Source: DAORHV01 sp964448405
GTDB lineage: Bacteria > Patescibacteriota > Gracilibacteria > Peribacterales > Peribacteraceae
Assembly (NCBI GenBank): GCA_964448405.1
Contig: CAYUVW010000006.1
Span: 1 to 64,000, forward strand
Direction: 5' to 3'
Length of the DNA stretch: 64,000 nt
This document shows positions 50,749 to 60,764 of the stretch, in pieces (position 1 is the first letter of the stretch; each line of letters starts with the position of its first letter). Below the pieces are notes generated by a model that was given only the letters and a program-made list of their open reading frames with translations, was not told the origin of the DNA and ran no database searches. The translations under genes were made by a program, and so were the position numbers.

Positions 50749-53700
50749 ATGAATCTGCGGAAAACCCTCGCGACCCTGGCTTTGTCCGCGATCGTGCTCA
50801 ACACGATCAATTTCACTGTCATAGAGGACATGCTTGGCTCGGTCGAGTTTGCACCAAAGGCTGAAGCAGCACACAGCCAGGATCTGGGCTGCAACCAGCC
50901 CGTCTTGAATGGAGATCCGCAAAACAGCCAATACATTAACTGTTGGGTAAAAGTCGTTCGTCCGGCAGGAGACACGGGCGCAACGCATATGACGCTCGGT
51001 GTGCACTTTGAAAATGCATTCCCGGGTATTGCCAATCACAATGGAGGGCCCGAATTCAATTGTACACAAGACCAGCCCATTCCTCAGAACAAGCGCTTTC
51101 GCTGCGATAGTGCCAGTGCGAACTCGCTGCCAGTAGGAGGGACGAAGCAAATTGATTTTACCCTACACGTTGTTGGACAGTGTGGTACCAATCATGAGAT
51201 TAACTCGACTGTAGCCAACGTGTATGGAGTGAATTCCACGCTCATTACGGCTCCAATCAACTTTCCGGCGTGTCCGGCTCCGGCTGCGCCGCCGGCCAAC
51301 TTTGCGACTGGAACCAAGTCCGGCCCGGCTACGGTTGTGGCAGGCCAAGACATTACCTACACCATCTCGTTTACGAATGGTGGAGGCACCGCACAGTCCG
51401 TGCGCATCGCCGACGTCATTCCTCCCGGCCTCACCTTCAAGTCCGCCGGTTCAACCGGAGGCTGCTCTGTAACCGGCGGAGTCGTCTATTGCCCATTTCA
51501 GAACGTCGGTCCTGGCGGCAGTATTTCTGCCACGCTGGTCTTCACCGTGGGTGCCAACGTTCCGGCCGGAACAGTCATCGATAATGCTGGTGACTTGCAG
51601 GCTTCCAACAACCAGAGCTTCCAGTGGACCAACCACCGCCAGACCACCGTCCAGTCCGCCGCTCCGCAGTTCCCGCAAGGAACGAAGTCCGGCCCTGCGA
51701 CTGTTGTTGCTGGCCAGGACATTACCTACACCATCAGCTTCACAAACTCTGGTCCGACCGCGCAGCCAAACATTCGCATCGCCGACGTCATTCCTCCCGG
51801 CCTCACCTTCAAGTCCGCCGGTTCAACCGGAGGCTGCTCTGTAACGGGTGGTGTCGTCTACTGTCCTGCACAGACCGTGAACCCCGGCGCCACGATTAGC
51901 GCAACGCTGGTCTTCACCGTGGGAGCGAACGTTCCGGCTGGAACCATCATCGACAACGCCGCCGACCTTCAGCAGAACAACCAGAGCTTCCAGTGGACCA
52001 ACCACCGCCAGACCACCGTCCAGTCCGCCGCTCCGCAGTTCCCGGTAGGCACCAAGTCCGGCCCGGCTACCGTCGTGGCAGGCCAGGACATTACCTACAA
52101 CATCTCGTTTACCAACGCTGGTCCGACCGCTCAGCCAAACATTCACATTGGGGATGTGATTCCTCCGGGCCTCACCTTCAAGTCAGCGGGTTCCACTGCA
52201 GGGTGTGCAGTCCAAGGCGGAGCAGTCATCTGCCCTGCACAGACCGTGAATCCTGGTGCCACAATTAGCGCAACACTGGTCTTCACCGTGGGTGCCAACG
52301 TTCCGGCTGGAACCATTATCGATAACGCTGCAGATTTGGGTAACCCCAACAGTTTCCAGTGGTCCAATCACGTCCAGACCACCGTCCAGTCCGCCGCTCC
52401 GCAGTTCCCGCAAGGAACGAAGTCCGGCNNNNNNNNNNNNNNNNNNNNNNNNNNNNNNNNNNNNNNNNNNNNNNNNNNNNNNNNNNNNNNNNNNNNNNNN
52501 NNNNNNNNNNNNNNNNNNNNNNNNNNNNCCGGCCCTGCGACTGTTGTTGCTGGCCAGGACATTACCTACACCATCAGCTTCACCAACAACGGTCCGACCG
52601 CACAGAACAACATCCGCATCGCGGACGTCATTCCTCCCGGTCTCACCTTCAAGTCTGCCGGTTCAACCGCAGGCTGTGCCGTGACTGCCGGTGTTGTGTT
52701 CTGCCCTGCACAGACCGTGAACCCCGGTGCCAGCATTACCGCAACGCTGGTCTTCACCGTGGGAGCGAACGTTCCGGCTGGAACCATCATCGACAACGCC
52801 GCCGACCTTCAGCAGAACAACCAGAGCTTCCAGTGGACCAACCACCGCCAGACCACCGTCCAGTCCGCCGCTCCGCAGTTCCCGCAAGGAACGAAGTCCG
52901 GCCCTGCGACCGTCCTTGCCGGTCAGGACGTTACCTACACGATTTCATTCACGAACTCTGGTCCGACCGCGCAGCCAAACATTCGCATCGCCGACGTCAT
53001 CCCCCCAGGTCTTACCTTCAAGTCTGCCGGTTCAACCGCTGGCTGTGCCGTGACTGCCGGTGTCGTGTTCTGCCCTGCGCAGACCGTGAACCCCGGTGCC
53101 ACGATTAGCGCAACATTGGTCTTCACTGTTGCAGCAAACGCAGCATGTAACGCCATCATCGACAACGCCGCCGACCTTCAGCAGAACAACCAGAGCTTCC
53201 AGTGGACCAACCACGCTCAGACGCGTGTGGATTGTCCGGCTCCGCAGTTCCCGCAGGGCAGCAAGACCGTGGACAAGACCGTTGCCATCCGCGGTGACAT
53301 TCTTACCTACACCATCACATTTACGAACGCAGGCACCACGCAGAGCAACATCCGCATCGCCGACGTCGTTCCGGCGGGTGTCACGTTTGTCCCGGCCGGC
53401 TCGACCGCCGGTTGTGCTTTGAATGCAGGCATCGTGTTCTGCCCAGCACAGACGGTGAATGCAGGTGCCTCGATTACGGCTACGCTCAAGTTCCAGGTCA
53501 ACGCCAATACTGCTTGTAACGCCATCATCGACAACGCCGCCGACCTCCAGCAGAACAACCAGAGCTTCCAGTGGACCAACCATGCTCAGACGACTGTGAA
53601 CTGCCCGCCGCAGAACGTGGACTTGTCGATTGTGAAGACGAAACTCTCGCCGCAGACGGCAACCGTTATCCCCGGCCAGCAGATCGTCTATAACCTTGCC

Positions 53701-56700
53701 GTTACGAACAACGGTCCCGGTACCACGTACAGCACGGTCATTACCGATGCGGTTCCCGCCGGAACCACGTTCGTGAGCGCCTCCGATGCTGCGTGCAGCT
53801 TGCAGGGCAACAACGTCGTGTGTACGTACAACAACGTCACCGCTCAGGTAGGTGCGACCGGCAATATCCAGCTCACCTTCTTGGTGAACGCCAATGCCGC
53901 TTGCAACTCGACCATCACCAACACTGCATCCATTTCGGTCAACGGCGGCCCAGTCGATCCGAATAGCGGCAACAACCAGAGCACTGTCCAAACCGGTGTG
54001 AACTGCCCCGTGCAGAACGTCGACTTGTCGCTGGTGAAGAGCAGGTTCGACCTGACCCCGATCGTCCCCGGTTCCATCGTCACGTACGACCTGGAAATCA
54101 CCAACAACGGTCCGGGCACGACCTACAGCGCCGTCGTCACCGATGCCATCCCGGTCGGCACGACCTTCGTGCCGAACGGTTCCACCGCCGGCTGCGCCCA
54201 GCAGGGTAACAACGTGGTCTGTCCGCTGACCAACGTGAACCACCCCGTCGGCACCAGAAATACCATCACGCTGCGCTTCCAGGTCCCGGCCAATTCGGCA
54301 TGCGGCCCGAACACGAATATCGTGAACACGGCCACCGTGACCCTCAACGGCGTCACCGACCCGAACACCGCCAACAACTCCAGCTCCGTCACCTCGGCCA
54401 TCAGCTGCCCGCCGCCCCAGTTCCCAGCCGGCACCAAGACCGTGGACAAGGCAGTTGCTGTTATTGGTGACGTCATCACCTACACCCTCACGTTCACCAA
54501 CCAGGGCACCACGCAGCAGAACATCCGTCTTGCAGACGTGATTCCTGCCGGATTGACCTTCGTACCCGCCGGTTCGACCGCCGGTTGTGCGGACTCCAAC
54601 GGTGTCGTCTACTGCCCGGCTCAAACCGTGAATGCCGGTGCATCGATTACGGCAACGCTGAAGTTCACCGTGAATGCCAATGCCGTCTGCAACGCCGTCA
54701 TCGACAACATCGGTGACCTGCAGCAGAACAACACCAGCTTCCAGTGGACCAACCACACGCAGACGACGGTGCAGTGTGTCGCCAACAACGCCGACCTCGC
54801 CGTCACCAAGACCGTCTCTGCTCCGCAGGTGAACATTGGAACGGACGTCACCTTCACCGTGAGCGTGACCAATAATGGCCCGGCCGCCGCTACGAACGTC
54901 GTTCTGACGGACGTGCTGCCTGCCGGCCTGACCTATGTCACACATGCAACCGCACAGGGAACGTATAACCCGAACACCGGTGCATGGACCATTGGCACGT
55001 TGAACGCCAACGCGACAGCCACGTTGTCCATCGCTGCGACGGTCGTCACTCTCGGTAACCACGTCAACACCGCCACCGTTGCAGCCGCTACCGCAGACCC
55101 GAACCTGAACAACAACTCTGCCAGTGCCAGCGTTGTCGGCCTGAATCCGGCTCCGCAGTTCACCGCAACCAAAGTCGCCGACAAGCAGACCGCGGCACCG
55201 AGTGACTTCATCGTCTACACGCTCAACGCCGTCAACAACGGTCCGACTGCCCAGGCCAACATTCGCCTTGCCGACGTCATCCCGGCTTGGTTGACGTACG
55301 TTTCCCAAGGCTCCACCGCGGGATGTGTCGTCACCAACGGCGTTGTCTACTGCCCTGCACAGACCGTGAACCCCGGCGCGAGCATCACCGCCACGCTGAA
55401 GTTCCAGGTCAATCCTACCGCCCAGTGCAACGCGGTCATCGACAACATCGGTGACGTGCAGCAGAGCAACGTCAGCTTCGCCTTCACCAATCACACCCAG
55501 ACCACGGTGACGTGTCCGCAGAACTCGGATCTCTCCATTACCAAGACCGGTCCGAATACGGCTGTCGTGCAGGGCCAACAGATCAGCTATGTCATCTCCG
55601 TGAATAATGCCGGACCGGCTGCTGCCACCAACGTGTTCGTGAATGATCCGTTGCCGACCGGTCTCAGCTACGTCGGATACACCAGCCCGAACGGTGTCAC
55701 CTGCGCCTTGGCTTTGCCGGGTGGAGGTGGAAACGGTTTCGTCAGCTGTGATTTCGGCGGCATCGCCGCCGCGCAGACCGAGCAGGTCACGCTGACCTTC
55801 AACGTCGATCTGCCGCAGAACTGCACGCCTCGCACCCTGACGAACACGGCTACCGTGACCGGCGGAACGACGGATCCGAATACCGGAAACAACACGTCCA
55901 CTGCCAACACGCAGTTGACCTGCCCCGTGCAGTCCAGCGCCGACGTCTCCATTGTGAAGACCGGTCCGAGCCTGGTGATGCGCGGCAACAACATCGAATA
56001 CAAGTTGGTCGTTAGCAACGCCGGCCCGACTGCCGCAACCAACGTTGCGATCAGCGATCCTGTTCCGATGGGCATGTCGTTTGCCGCATTCTCGGGTAAC
56101 GCAACGTGTCAGTTGGCGACCGTGAACAACGCACAGGTCGTGCAGTGCCAAATCGCAACGCTCGGAGCAAACCAGTCTGAGGAAATCCGTTTGACCTTCA
56201 GCACACCTGCCGCCGGCAACAATTGTTCGGCAATGACTGCCACCAACACGGCGACCGTGAGCAGCAACACGCCGGATCCCAACTTGGGAAATAATTCCAG
56301 CAGTGCGTTTACGACCCTCAACTGTCCGGGCAACCGCAGCTACAGCCAAACGAAGACCGGTCCGGCAACCGTACGGCCTGGCGAGCGCATTACCTACACC
56401 ATCACGCTTACCAATCAGGGCACCCTGACGGAGAACATCCGCATTGGTGACCATATCCCGACCAACCTGACGTTCGTCGCTCCCGGTAACGGTTCTCAGA
56501 CCACGGCCGGTTGTCAGCCGGACGGCCAGGGCAACATCTTCTGCGCCTACGAGTCGTTCGCGCCCGGTCAGTCCCGCACGTACCAGCTGCAGTTCCAGGT
56601 TCCGCAGAACATGCAGTGCGGTTCTGTTATCGATAACATCGCCGACGCCCAAGAGGGTGGAGCCAGCTTCGTGTGGAGCAACCACGCCTTCACGACGGTC

Positions 56701-59259
56701 GTTTGCGACACTGACCTTGCAGTTTCCAAGTCCGCATCCACTCTTACGCCGGTCGTCGGCAGCAACGTTACCTTTACCGTTACTGCGCTCAACAACGGTC
56801 CCGGCGTTGCGCCCAACGTCCGCGTGAACGATCTGCTGCCCGCAGGTCTTACGTACTCGTCGGCAACTCCGAGCGTCGGTACGTACAACCAGAACACCGG
56901 TGTGTGGACGATCGGCACGTTGAATAGCGGCGCCAGCGCGACTCTTCAAGTTGTTGCAGTCGCAAGCGTTGCCGGAGCACGCACGAACACTGCGACGATC
57001 ACCGGAGACGTCACGGATACGAATGCCGCCAATAACAGCGCCAGCGTGACGGTCACCGCTGCCGCGCAGACCGCCGACTTGGTTGTAACGAAGACCGCCT
57101 CGGCCAACACCGTGACGGTCGGCAACAACGTCACCTTCACCATTCAGGTCGCCAACAACGGTCCTTCTGCATCGCAGAACGTCCGTATCAACGATCTCTT
57201 GCCCGCCGGTCTTACCTTCCAGTCCGCAACACCGAGCGTCGGTACGTATAACCAGACCACCGGTCTGTGGACCATTGGCACGCTGAACAACGGCGCCAGT
57301 GCCACGATGACGGTTGTCGCAACGGCAACCACTGTAGGAACCGTTACCAACACCGCCACGGCTTCGTCCGACACCACCGATCCGAACACGGCAAACAGCA
57401 CGGCCAGCGTGAACGTGACGATCAATGCCGCCGCACAGACCGCCGACTTGGTTGTAACGAAGACCTCCTCGGCCAACACCGTCACAGTCGGTAGCAACGT
57501 CACCTTCACCATTCAGGTCGTCAATAGTGGTCCGTCCGTATCGCAGAACGTTCGTATCACCGACGTCTTGCCCGCCGGTCTTACCTTCCAGTCCGCAACA
57601 CCGAGCGTCGGTACGTATAACCAGACCACCGGTCTGTGGACCATTGGCACGCTGAACAACGGCGCCAACGCCACCCTGACCGTGGTTGCAACCGCAGCCA
57701 CCGCAGGCGCCGTGATCAACACGGCAACCGCTACATCCGACACCACCGATCCGAACACAACGAACAGCACGGCCAGCGTGAGCGTGACGATTACCGCCGT
57801 CGTACAGGGCGCGGATCTCTCGGTTGTGAAGACCGCGTCGAACACTGCTCCGACAGTCGGTACCAACGTAACCTTCACCATTCAGGTGACGAACCTCGGT
57901 CCGAACGCAGCTGTGAACGCACGCGTCACCGATCTCTTGCCCGCCGGTCTTACCTTCCAGTCCGCAACACCGAGCGTCGGTACGTATAACCAGACCACCG
58001 GTCTGTGGACCATTGGCACGCTGAACAACGGCGCCAACGCCACCCTGACCGTGGTTGCAACCGCAGCCACCGCAGGAACCGTGACCAACATTGCTACGGT
58101 GACCTCGGACACGGCCGATAGCGTCACCACGAACAACACGTCCAGCGTGAACGTTGTCATTGGCGGTACCACCACCAATGCCGACCTGTCGGTGACCAAA
58201 ACCGGAACCACAACCGCAAATCGCGGAGAAAACCTGACGTACGTCATGACCGCTACGAACAACGGTCCGGGTACCGCTACCAACGTCGTCGTGAAGGACA
58301 CGTTCACCAGCGGAATAGCGACGTTCTCGAACGCATCCGGAGCACAGTGTTCGTTGACCAACTTGACCGAGCTGCGCTGCACCATCGCCAGCATGACATC
58401 CGGCCAGCAAGTGCCGATCACCGTGGTCTTCACCACGGCCCAGCAGTCCACGTGCACCACCGGTACCGTGACGGACAGCGCCAGTATCAGCAGCGATACG
58501 GCTGACAACAACAGCGCCAACAACACCAGCGCCACGGTGACGACGAACATCACCTGCCCGCAGCCGAACCTGAACGTCACCAAGACCGACGGTCGCTCCA
58601 GCGCCAACGTCGGTGACACGCTGAACTACACCATCAGCATTACGAACAGCACGAACGTCGCCGCAACCAACGTTACGGTCACCGATTCCTTGCCGTCCGG
58701 ACTGACGAACGTTTCCGCCGGCAACGGTGGCAACGTGAGCGGTAACCAAGTCACCTGGAACAACCAGACCGTTCCGGCCAACGGCACCCTGACACTGACG
58801 GTGAACGGCACCACGCAGAACGTGAGCAACGGAACCAGTCTGACGAACTACGTCACGGTAACCGGCACAAATCTCACCGGAAACTTGTCGGCAAGCGACC
58901 AGACCACGGTGTACTCCAACACGGTGTACAACCCGCCGCCAATCTACAACCCGCCGCCGGTCTACCAGCCTCCGTACAATCCTCCCGTGTACCAGCCGCC
59001 GTACAACAACCCGCCGGTGTACCAGCCGCCTGTCTACACGCCTCCCGCATACAAGCCGATCTTCCCGCAAACGGGTACCAGCGATCTGTATGCCAAAGCC
59101 GAGGACACGCAGCAATTCCTGAGCAAGCCGGTTGAACCCGCCAAGCAGGAAGACGCCGCGACGGACTTCAACCTCATTTTCTTCGCCACCCTTGCCGGAG
59201 TATTCGCCGTCGGATCGGCTGCAGCCGCCAAGTTCGCAGGCGGAGGAGCAATCTTCTAA
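50749..59259 (+). CDS. Giant DUF11-repeat cell-surface protein, at least 2836 aa
   Basis: A signal peptide (MNLRKTLATLALSAIVLNTI onward, cleavage probably near AEAAHS) precedes a unique domain of about 150 residues. About 20 DUF11 units of 110-130 residues follow, with hallmarks such as GQDITYTISFTN, ADVIPPGLTF and NTATV. Near the C-terminus a Pro/Tyr-rich spacer (YQPPYNPPVYQPPYNNPPVY) leads to FPQTG, about 60 residues later to a hydrophobic helix (FFATLAGVFAVGSAAAA) and the end. This is a long wall-spanning fibre or surface-layer-like protein, anchored at its C-terminus. The 100-N gap inside the repeats means true length is unknown. Confidence 0.93.
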   Translation: MNLRKTLATLALSAIVLNTINFTVIEDMLGSVEFAPKAEAAHSQDLGCNQPVLNGDPQNSQYINCWVKVVRPAGDTGATHMTLGVHFENAFPGIANHNGGPEFNCTQDQPIPQNKRFRCDSASANSLPVGGTKQIDFTLHVVGQCGTNHEINSTVANVYGVNSTLITAPINFPACPAPAAPPANFATGTKSGPATVVAGQDITYTISFTNGGGTAQSVRIADVIPPGLTFKSAGSTGGCSVTGGVVYCPFQNVGPGGSISATLVFTVGANVPAGTVIDNAGDLQASNNQSFQWTNHRQTTVQSAAPQFPQGTKSGPATVVAGQDITYTISFTNSGPTAQPNIRIADVIPPGLTFKSAGSTGGCSVTGGVVYCPAQTVNPGATISATLVFTVGANVPAGTIIDNAADLQQNNQSFQWTNHRQTTVQSAAPQFPVGTKSGPATVVAGQDITYNISFTNAGPTAQPNIHIGDVIPPGLTFKSAGSTAGCAVQGGAVICPAQTVNPGATISATLVFTVGANVPAGTIIDNAADLGNPNSFQWSNHVQTTVQSAAPQFPQGTKSGXXXXXXXXXXXXXXXXXXXXXXXXXXXXXXXXXXGPATVVAGQDITYTISFTNNGPTAQNNIRIADVIPPGLTFKSAGSTAGCAVTAGVVFCPAQTVNPGASITATLVFTVGANVPAGTIIDNAADLQQNNQSFQWTNHRQTTVQSAAPQFPQGTKSGPATVLAGQDVTYTISFTNSGPTAQPNIRIADVIPPGLTFKSAGSTAGCAVTAGVVFCPAQTVNPGATISATLVFTVAANAACNAIIDNAADLQQNNQSFQWTNHAQTRVDCPAPQFPQGSKTVDKTVAIRGDILTYTITFTNAGTTQSNIRIADVVPAGVTFVPAGSTAGCALNAGIVFCPAQTVNAGASITATLKFQVNANTACNAIIDNAADLQQNNQSFQWTNHAQTTVNCPPQNVDLSIVKTKLSPQTATVIPGQQIVYNLAVTNNGPGTTYSTVITDAVPAGTTFVSASDAACSLQGNNVVCTYNNVTAQVGATGNIQLTFLVNANAACNSTITNTASISVNGGPVDPNSGNNQSTVQTGVNCPVQNVDLSLVKSRFDLTPIVPGSIVTYDLEITNNGPGTTYSAVVTDAIPVGTTFVPNGSTAGCAQQGNNVVCPLTNVNHPVGTRNTITLRFQVPANSACGPNTNIVNTATVTLNGVTDPNTANNSSSVTSAISCPPPQFPAGTKTVDKAVAVIGDVITYTLTFTNQGTTQQNIRLADVIPAGLTFVPAGSTAGCADSNGVVYCPAQTVNAGASITATLKFTVNANAVCNAVIDNIGDLQQNNTSFQWTNHTQTTVQCVANNADLAVTKTVSAPQVNIGTDVTFTVSVTNNGPAAATNVVLTDVLPAGLTYVTHATAQGTYNPNTGAWTIGTLNANATATLSIAATVVTLGNHVNTATVAAATADPNLNNNSASASVVGLNPAPQFTATKVADKQTAAPSDFIVYTLNAVNNGPTAQANIRLADVIPAWLTYVSQGSTAGCVVTNGVVYCPAQTVNPGASITATLKFQVNPTAQCNAVIDNIGDVQQSNVSFAFTNHTQTTVTCPQNSDLSITKTGPNTAVVQGQQISYVISVNNAGPAAATNVFVNDPLPTGLSYVGYTSPNGVTCALALPGGGGNGFVSCDFGGIAAAQTEQVTLTFNVDLPQNCTPRTLTNTATVTGGTTDPNTGNNTSTANTQLTCPVQSSADVSIVKTGPSLVMRGNNIEYKLVVSNAGPTAATNVAISDPVPMGMSFAAFSGNATCQLATVNNAQVVQCQIATLGANQSEEIRLTFSTPAAGNNCSAMTATNTATVSSNTPDPNLGNNSSSAFTTLNCPGNRSYSQTKTGPATVRPGERITYTITLTNQGTLTENIRIGDHIPTNLTFVAPGNGSQTTAGCQPDGQGNIFCAYESFAPGQSRTYQLQFQVPQNMQCGSVIDNIADAQEGGASFVWSNHAFTTVVCDTDLAVSKSASTLTPVVGSNVTFTVTALNNGPGVAPNVRVNDLLPAGLTYSSATPSVGTYNQNTGVWTIGTLNSGASATLQVVAVASVAGARTNTATITGDVTDTNAANNSASVTVTAAAQTADLVVTKTASANTVTVGNNVTFTIQVANNGPSASQNVRINDLLPAGLTFQSATPSVGTYNQTTGLWTIGTLNNGASATMTVVATATTVGTVTNTATASSDTTDPNTANSTASVNVTINAAAQTADLVVTKTSSANTVTVGSNVTFTIQVVNSGPSVSQNVRITDVLPAGLTFQSATPSVGTYNQTTGLWTIGTLNNGANATLTVVATAATAGAVINTATATSDTTDPNTTNSTASVSVTITAVVQGADLSVVKTASNTAPTVGTNVTFTIQVTNLGPNAAVNARVTDLLPAGLTFQSATPSVGTYNQTTGLWTIGTLNNGANATLTVVATAATAGTVTNIATVTSDTADSVTTNNTSSVNVVIGGTTTNADLSVTKTGTTTANRGENLTYVMTATNNGPGTATNVVVKDTFTSGIATFSNASGAQCSLTNLTELRCTIASMTSGQQVPITVVFTTAQQSTCTTGTVTDSASISSDTADNNSANNTSATVTTNITCPQPNLNVTKTDGRSSANVGDTLNYTISITNSTNVAATNVTVTDSLPSGLTNVSAGNGGNVSGNQVTWNNQTVPANGTLTLTVNGTTQNVSNGTSLTNYVTVTGTNLTGNLSASDQTTVYSNTVYNPPPIYNPPPVYQPPYNPPVYQPPYNNPPVYQPPVYTPPAYKPIFPQTGTSDLYAKAEDTQQFLSKPVEPAKQEDAATDFNLIFFATLAGVFAVGSAAAAKFAGGGAIF
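51298..58917 (+). repeat. Tandem DUF11 coding repeats, about 20 units
   Basis: Units start at motifs such as FPQGTKSGPATV (first five, nearly identical at DNA level), DLSIVKT and DLVVTKT. Three late units share long near-identical stretches (around 57180-57300, 57550-57670 and 57940-58060), a sign of recent duplication or gene conversion. Confidence 0.9.
52429..52528. other. Assembly gap of 100 N inside the DUF11 repeats
   Basis: Exactly 100 N, a conventional placeholder. The left flank ends ccggc and the right flank starts ccggc, both from the near-identical repeat class, so one or more repeats are probably collapsed or missing. The reading frame continues across only by the placeholder length. 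Confidence 0.97.
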
Positions 59260-59280
59260 TCGCAAGAACAGACCTACGAA

Positions 59281-59305
59281 AGCCGGGCACGTGCCCGGCT
59301 TTTTT
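59281..59305 (+). terminator. Terminator of the DUF11 giant gene
   Basis: A perfect palindrome agccgggcac/gtgcccggct followed by T6, 22 bp after the stop codon. Confidence 0.95.
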
Positions 59306-59324
59306 GTATCCCAGAGATCAGAAT

Positions 59325-59352
59325 TTGATTTATTTTAAAAATATGTTATAAT
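59325..59352 (+). promoter_or_regulatory. Promoter of the vanW-type gene
   Basis: TTGATT, 16 nt, TATAAT (59347-59352). A UTR of about 20 nt without a Shine-Dalgarno sequence precedes the ATG at 59379. Confidence 0.7.
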
Positions 59353-59378
59353 ACAAATAAGCACAAATACACAACCCT

Positions 59379-60764
59379 ATGAGAGCTTCACGCAAATCTT
59401 CTTCGGTGGTCACGTCGGTGATTCACGTCTGCGGTTCGGCCGCATTCGCTCTTTCGCTGGTGGTCGCAGTGGGCACACTGCAACATCCGTCACCGTCCCG
59501 CGCAGCCATTCCGGTCGCCGCAGTGCGCTCGGGAGTTTCGGTAGCCTATATTCCAGCCGCGGCGACACAGCGCACGCAGCGCCGCCAGCTTGCGCTCCGC
59601 ATGTGGAAAGCCGTTCATCAGCGTGCCGCGCTGCTGCAGCGCACGGTCAGTGCATCGTTTGTGTCGACCGACGGCATGCCGGTGGGCGTGTGGACGGTAT
59701 CGCTTGCCGAGCATCCGTCGTGGGTAACGTATGACATGCGCGATGCCTCCAAGATCGTGGCTGTGCTGGATGCGGATCAAATCGCACGATCCATCGTCGA
59801 GGAATCGCTCGTCGCTTTGCCGAAACCTATGGACTGCGAGCTCACTGGGCTTACGACGGATAAACAGGATGTCGTCCGCGCTCAAACATCGTGCATTGCC
59901 AAGAGCGGCTATACCTACGATGCCCTGTCGATGGCGAAAGCTCTGAAGCAGGCATTGGACGAGGGGCAAACCGATGTCGCACTGCACGTAACGCCGGTGC
60001 AGGGGAAATTAATCGACGTCGCCGATGCGGGCATCGGGAATCTCGTCATGATGTCGACCGGAAAGTCGAACTTCAAAGGTTCCGGCGAAGGCCGCAAGAA
60101 TAACGTCCGCAAGGCGATCGGCGAAGAAATGCTGAACGTCGTGGTTCCGGCTGGAGCAGATTTTTCCTTTAACGATGCGCTTGGCGGTCCGGTGACCACG
60201 TCTGCCGGCTGGAGCATGGCACTCACCATTTTCGAGGGCGTGAATTTACGTCCGGCACCCGGCGGGGGAATCTGTCAGGCATCTACCACCGTGTACCGCG
60301 CCGCGCTGAAGGCGGGATTGCCGATTGTCGAGCAGAAGAGCCACAGCCTCTACGTTTCGTACTACGAGGCCTACGGCGTTGGCCAGGACGCAACCGTGTT
60401 CCCAGGCAAGCAAAATTTCCGCTTCCACAACGACACCGGAGCACCGTTGCTACTGCAGTCGTATTACGAGGGTGACGATGCATACGTCAATATTTTCGGT
60501 CGTCCCGACGGACGCACCGTGGCGATCGACGGTCCGTACTTCGGCCAAACCGCCCCCGCAGACTTGATCGTAAATGGCCGCGCGTTGCGCAACAGCGAGA
60601 TTGCCTGGGTTCGTACGGTAACGACTCCGGACGGAGTTCAGAAGCGCGAGGTGCTTGTGTCACGGTACAACGCTGTTCCAAAGTCGCTCGTCGCAAAATG
60701 GCCGGCAACCACCGAACAGCATGTGCATGCCGCCGCTCCGGACCTGGTTGTGGAACGACATTAA
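59379..60764 (+). CDS. VanW family exported protein, 461 aa
   Basis: A signal sequence/anchor (VIHVCGSAAFALSLVVAVGTL) precedes about 200 residues of variable sequence and then the VanW domain: NNVRKAIGEEMLNVVVPAGA, FSFNDALGG, GGGICQASTTVYRAALKAGL and the following HND-TGAPLLLQ strand. VanW proteins are peptidoglycan-associated and of unresolved biochemical role. It sits between the DUF11 giant and the FTR1 permease, with a good own promoter. Its stop overlaps that of the convergent FTR1 gene by 4 bp. Confidence 0.93.
   Translation: MRASRKSSSVVTSVIHVCGSAAFALSLVVAVGTLQHPSPSRAAIPVAAVRSGVSVAYIPAAATQRTQRRQLALRMWKAVHQRAALLQRTVSASFVSTDGMPVGVWTVSLAEHPSWVTYDMRDASKIVAVLDADQIARSIVEESLVALPKPMDCELTGLTTDKQDVVRAQTSCIAKSGYTYDALSMAKALKQALDEGQTDVALHVTPVQGKLIDVADAGIGNLVMMSTGKSNFKGSGEGRKNNVRKAIGEEMLNVVVPAGADFSFNDALGGPVTTSAGWSMALTIFEGVNLRPAPGGGICQASTTVYRAALKAGLPIVEQKSHSLYVSYYEAYGVGQDATVFPGKQNFRFHNDTGAPLLLQSYYEGDDAYVNIFGRPDGRTVAIDGPYFGQTAPADLIVNGRALRNSEIAWVRTVTTPDGVQKREVLVSRYNAVPKSLVAKWPATTEQHVHAAAPDLVVERH

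Noticed and set aside
53032..59000. CRISPR array or non-coding tandem repeats
   Set aside because: The repeats here are in-frame DUF11 coding units of 330-390 bp, not short repeats with spacers. No CRISPR-like array was seen anywhere in the window.
53032..59265. A 2077-codon open frame antisense to the DUF11 gene
   Set aside because: It mirrors the repeat gene and stays open only because the sense strand's biased codons avoid the three triplets that would give antisense stops. Its product is low-complexity Gly/Val/Arg-rich and has no start signal of its own.
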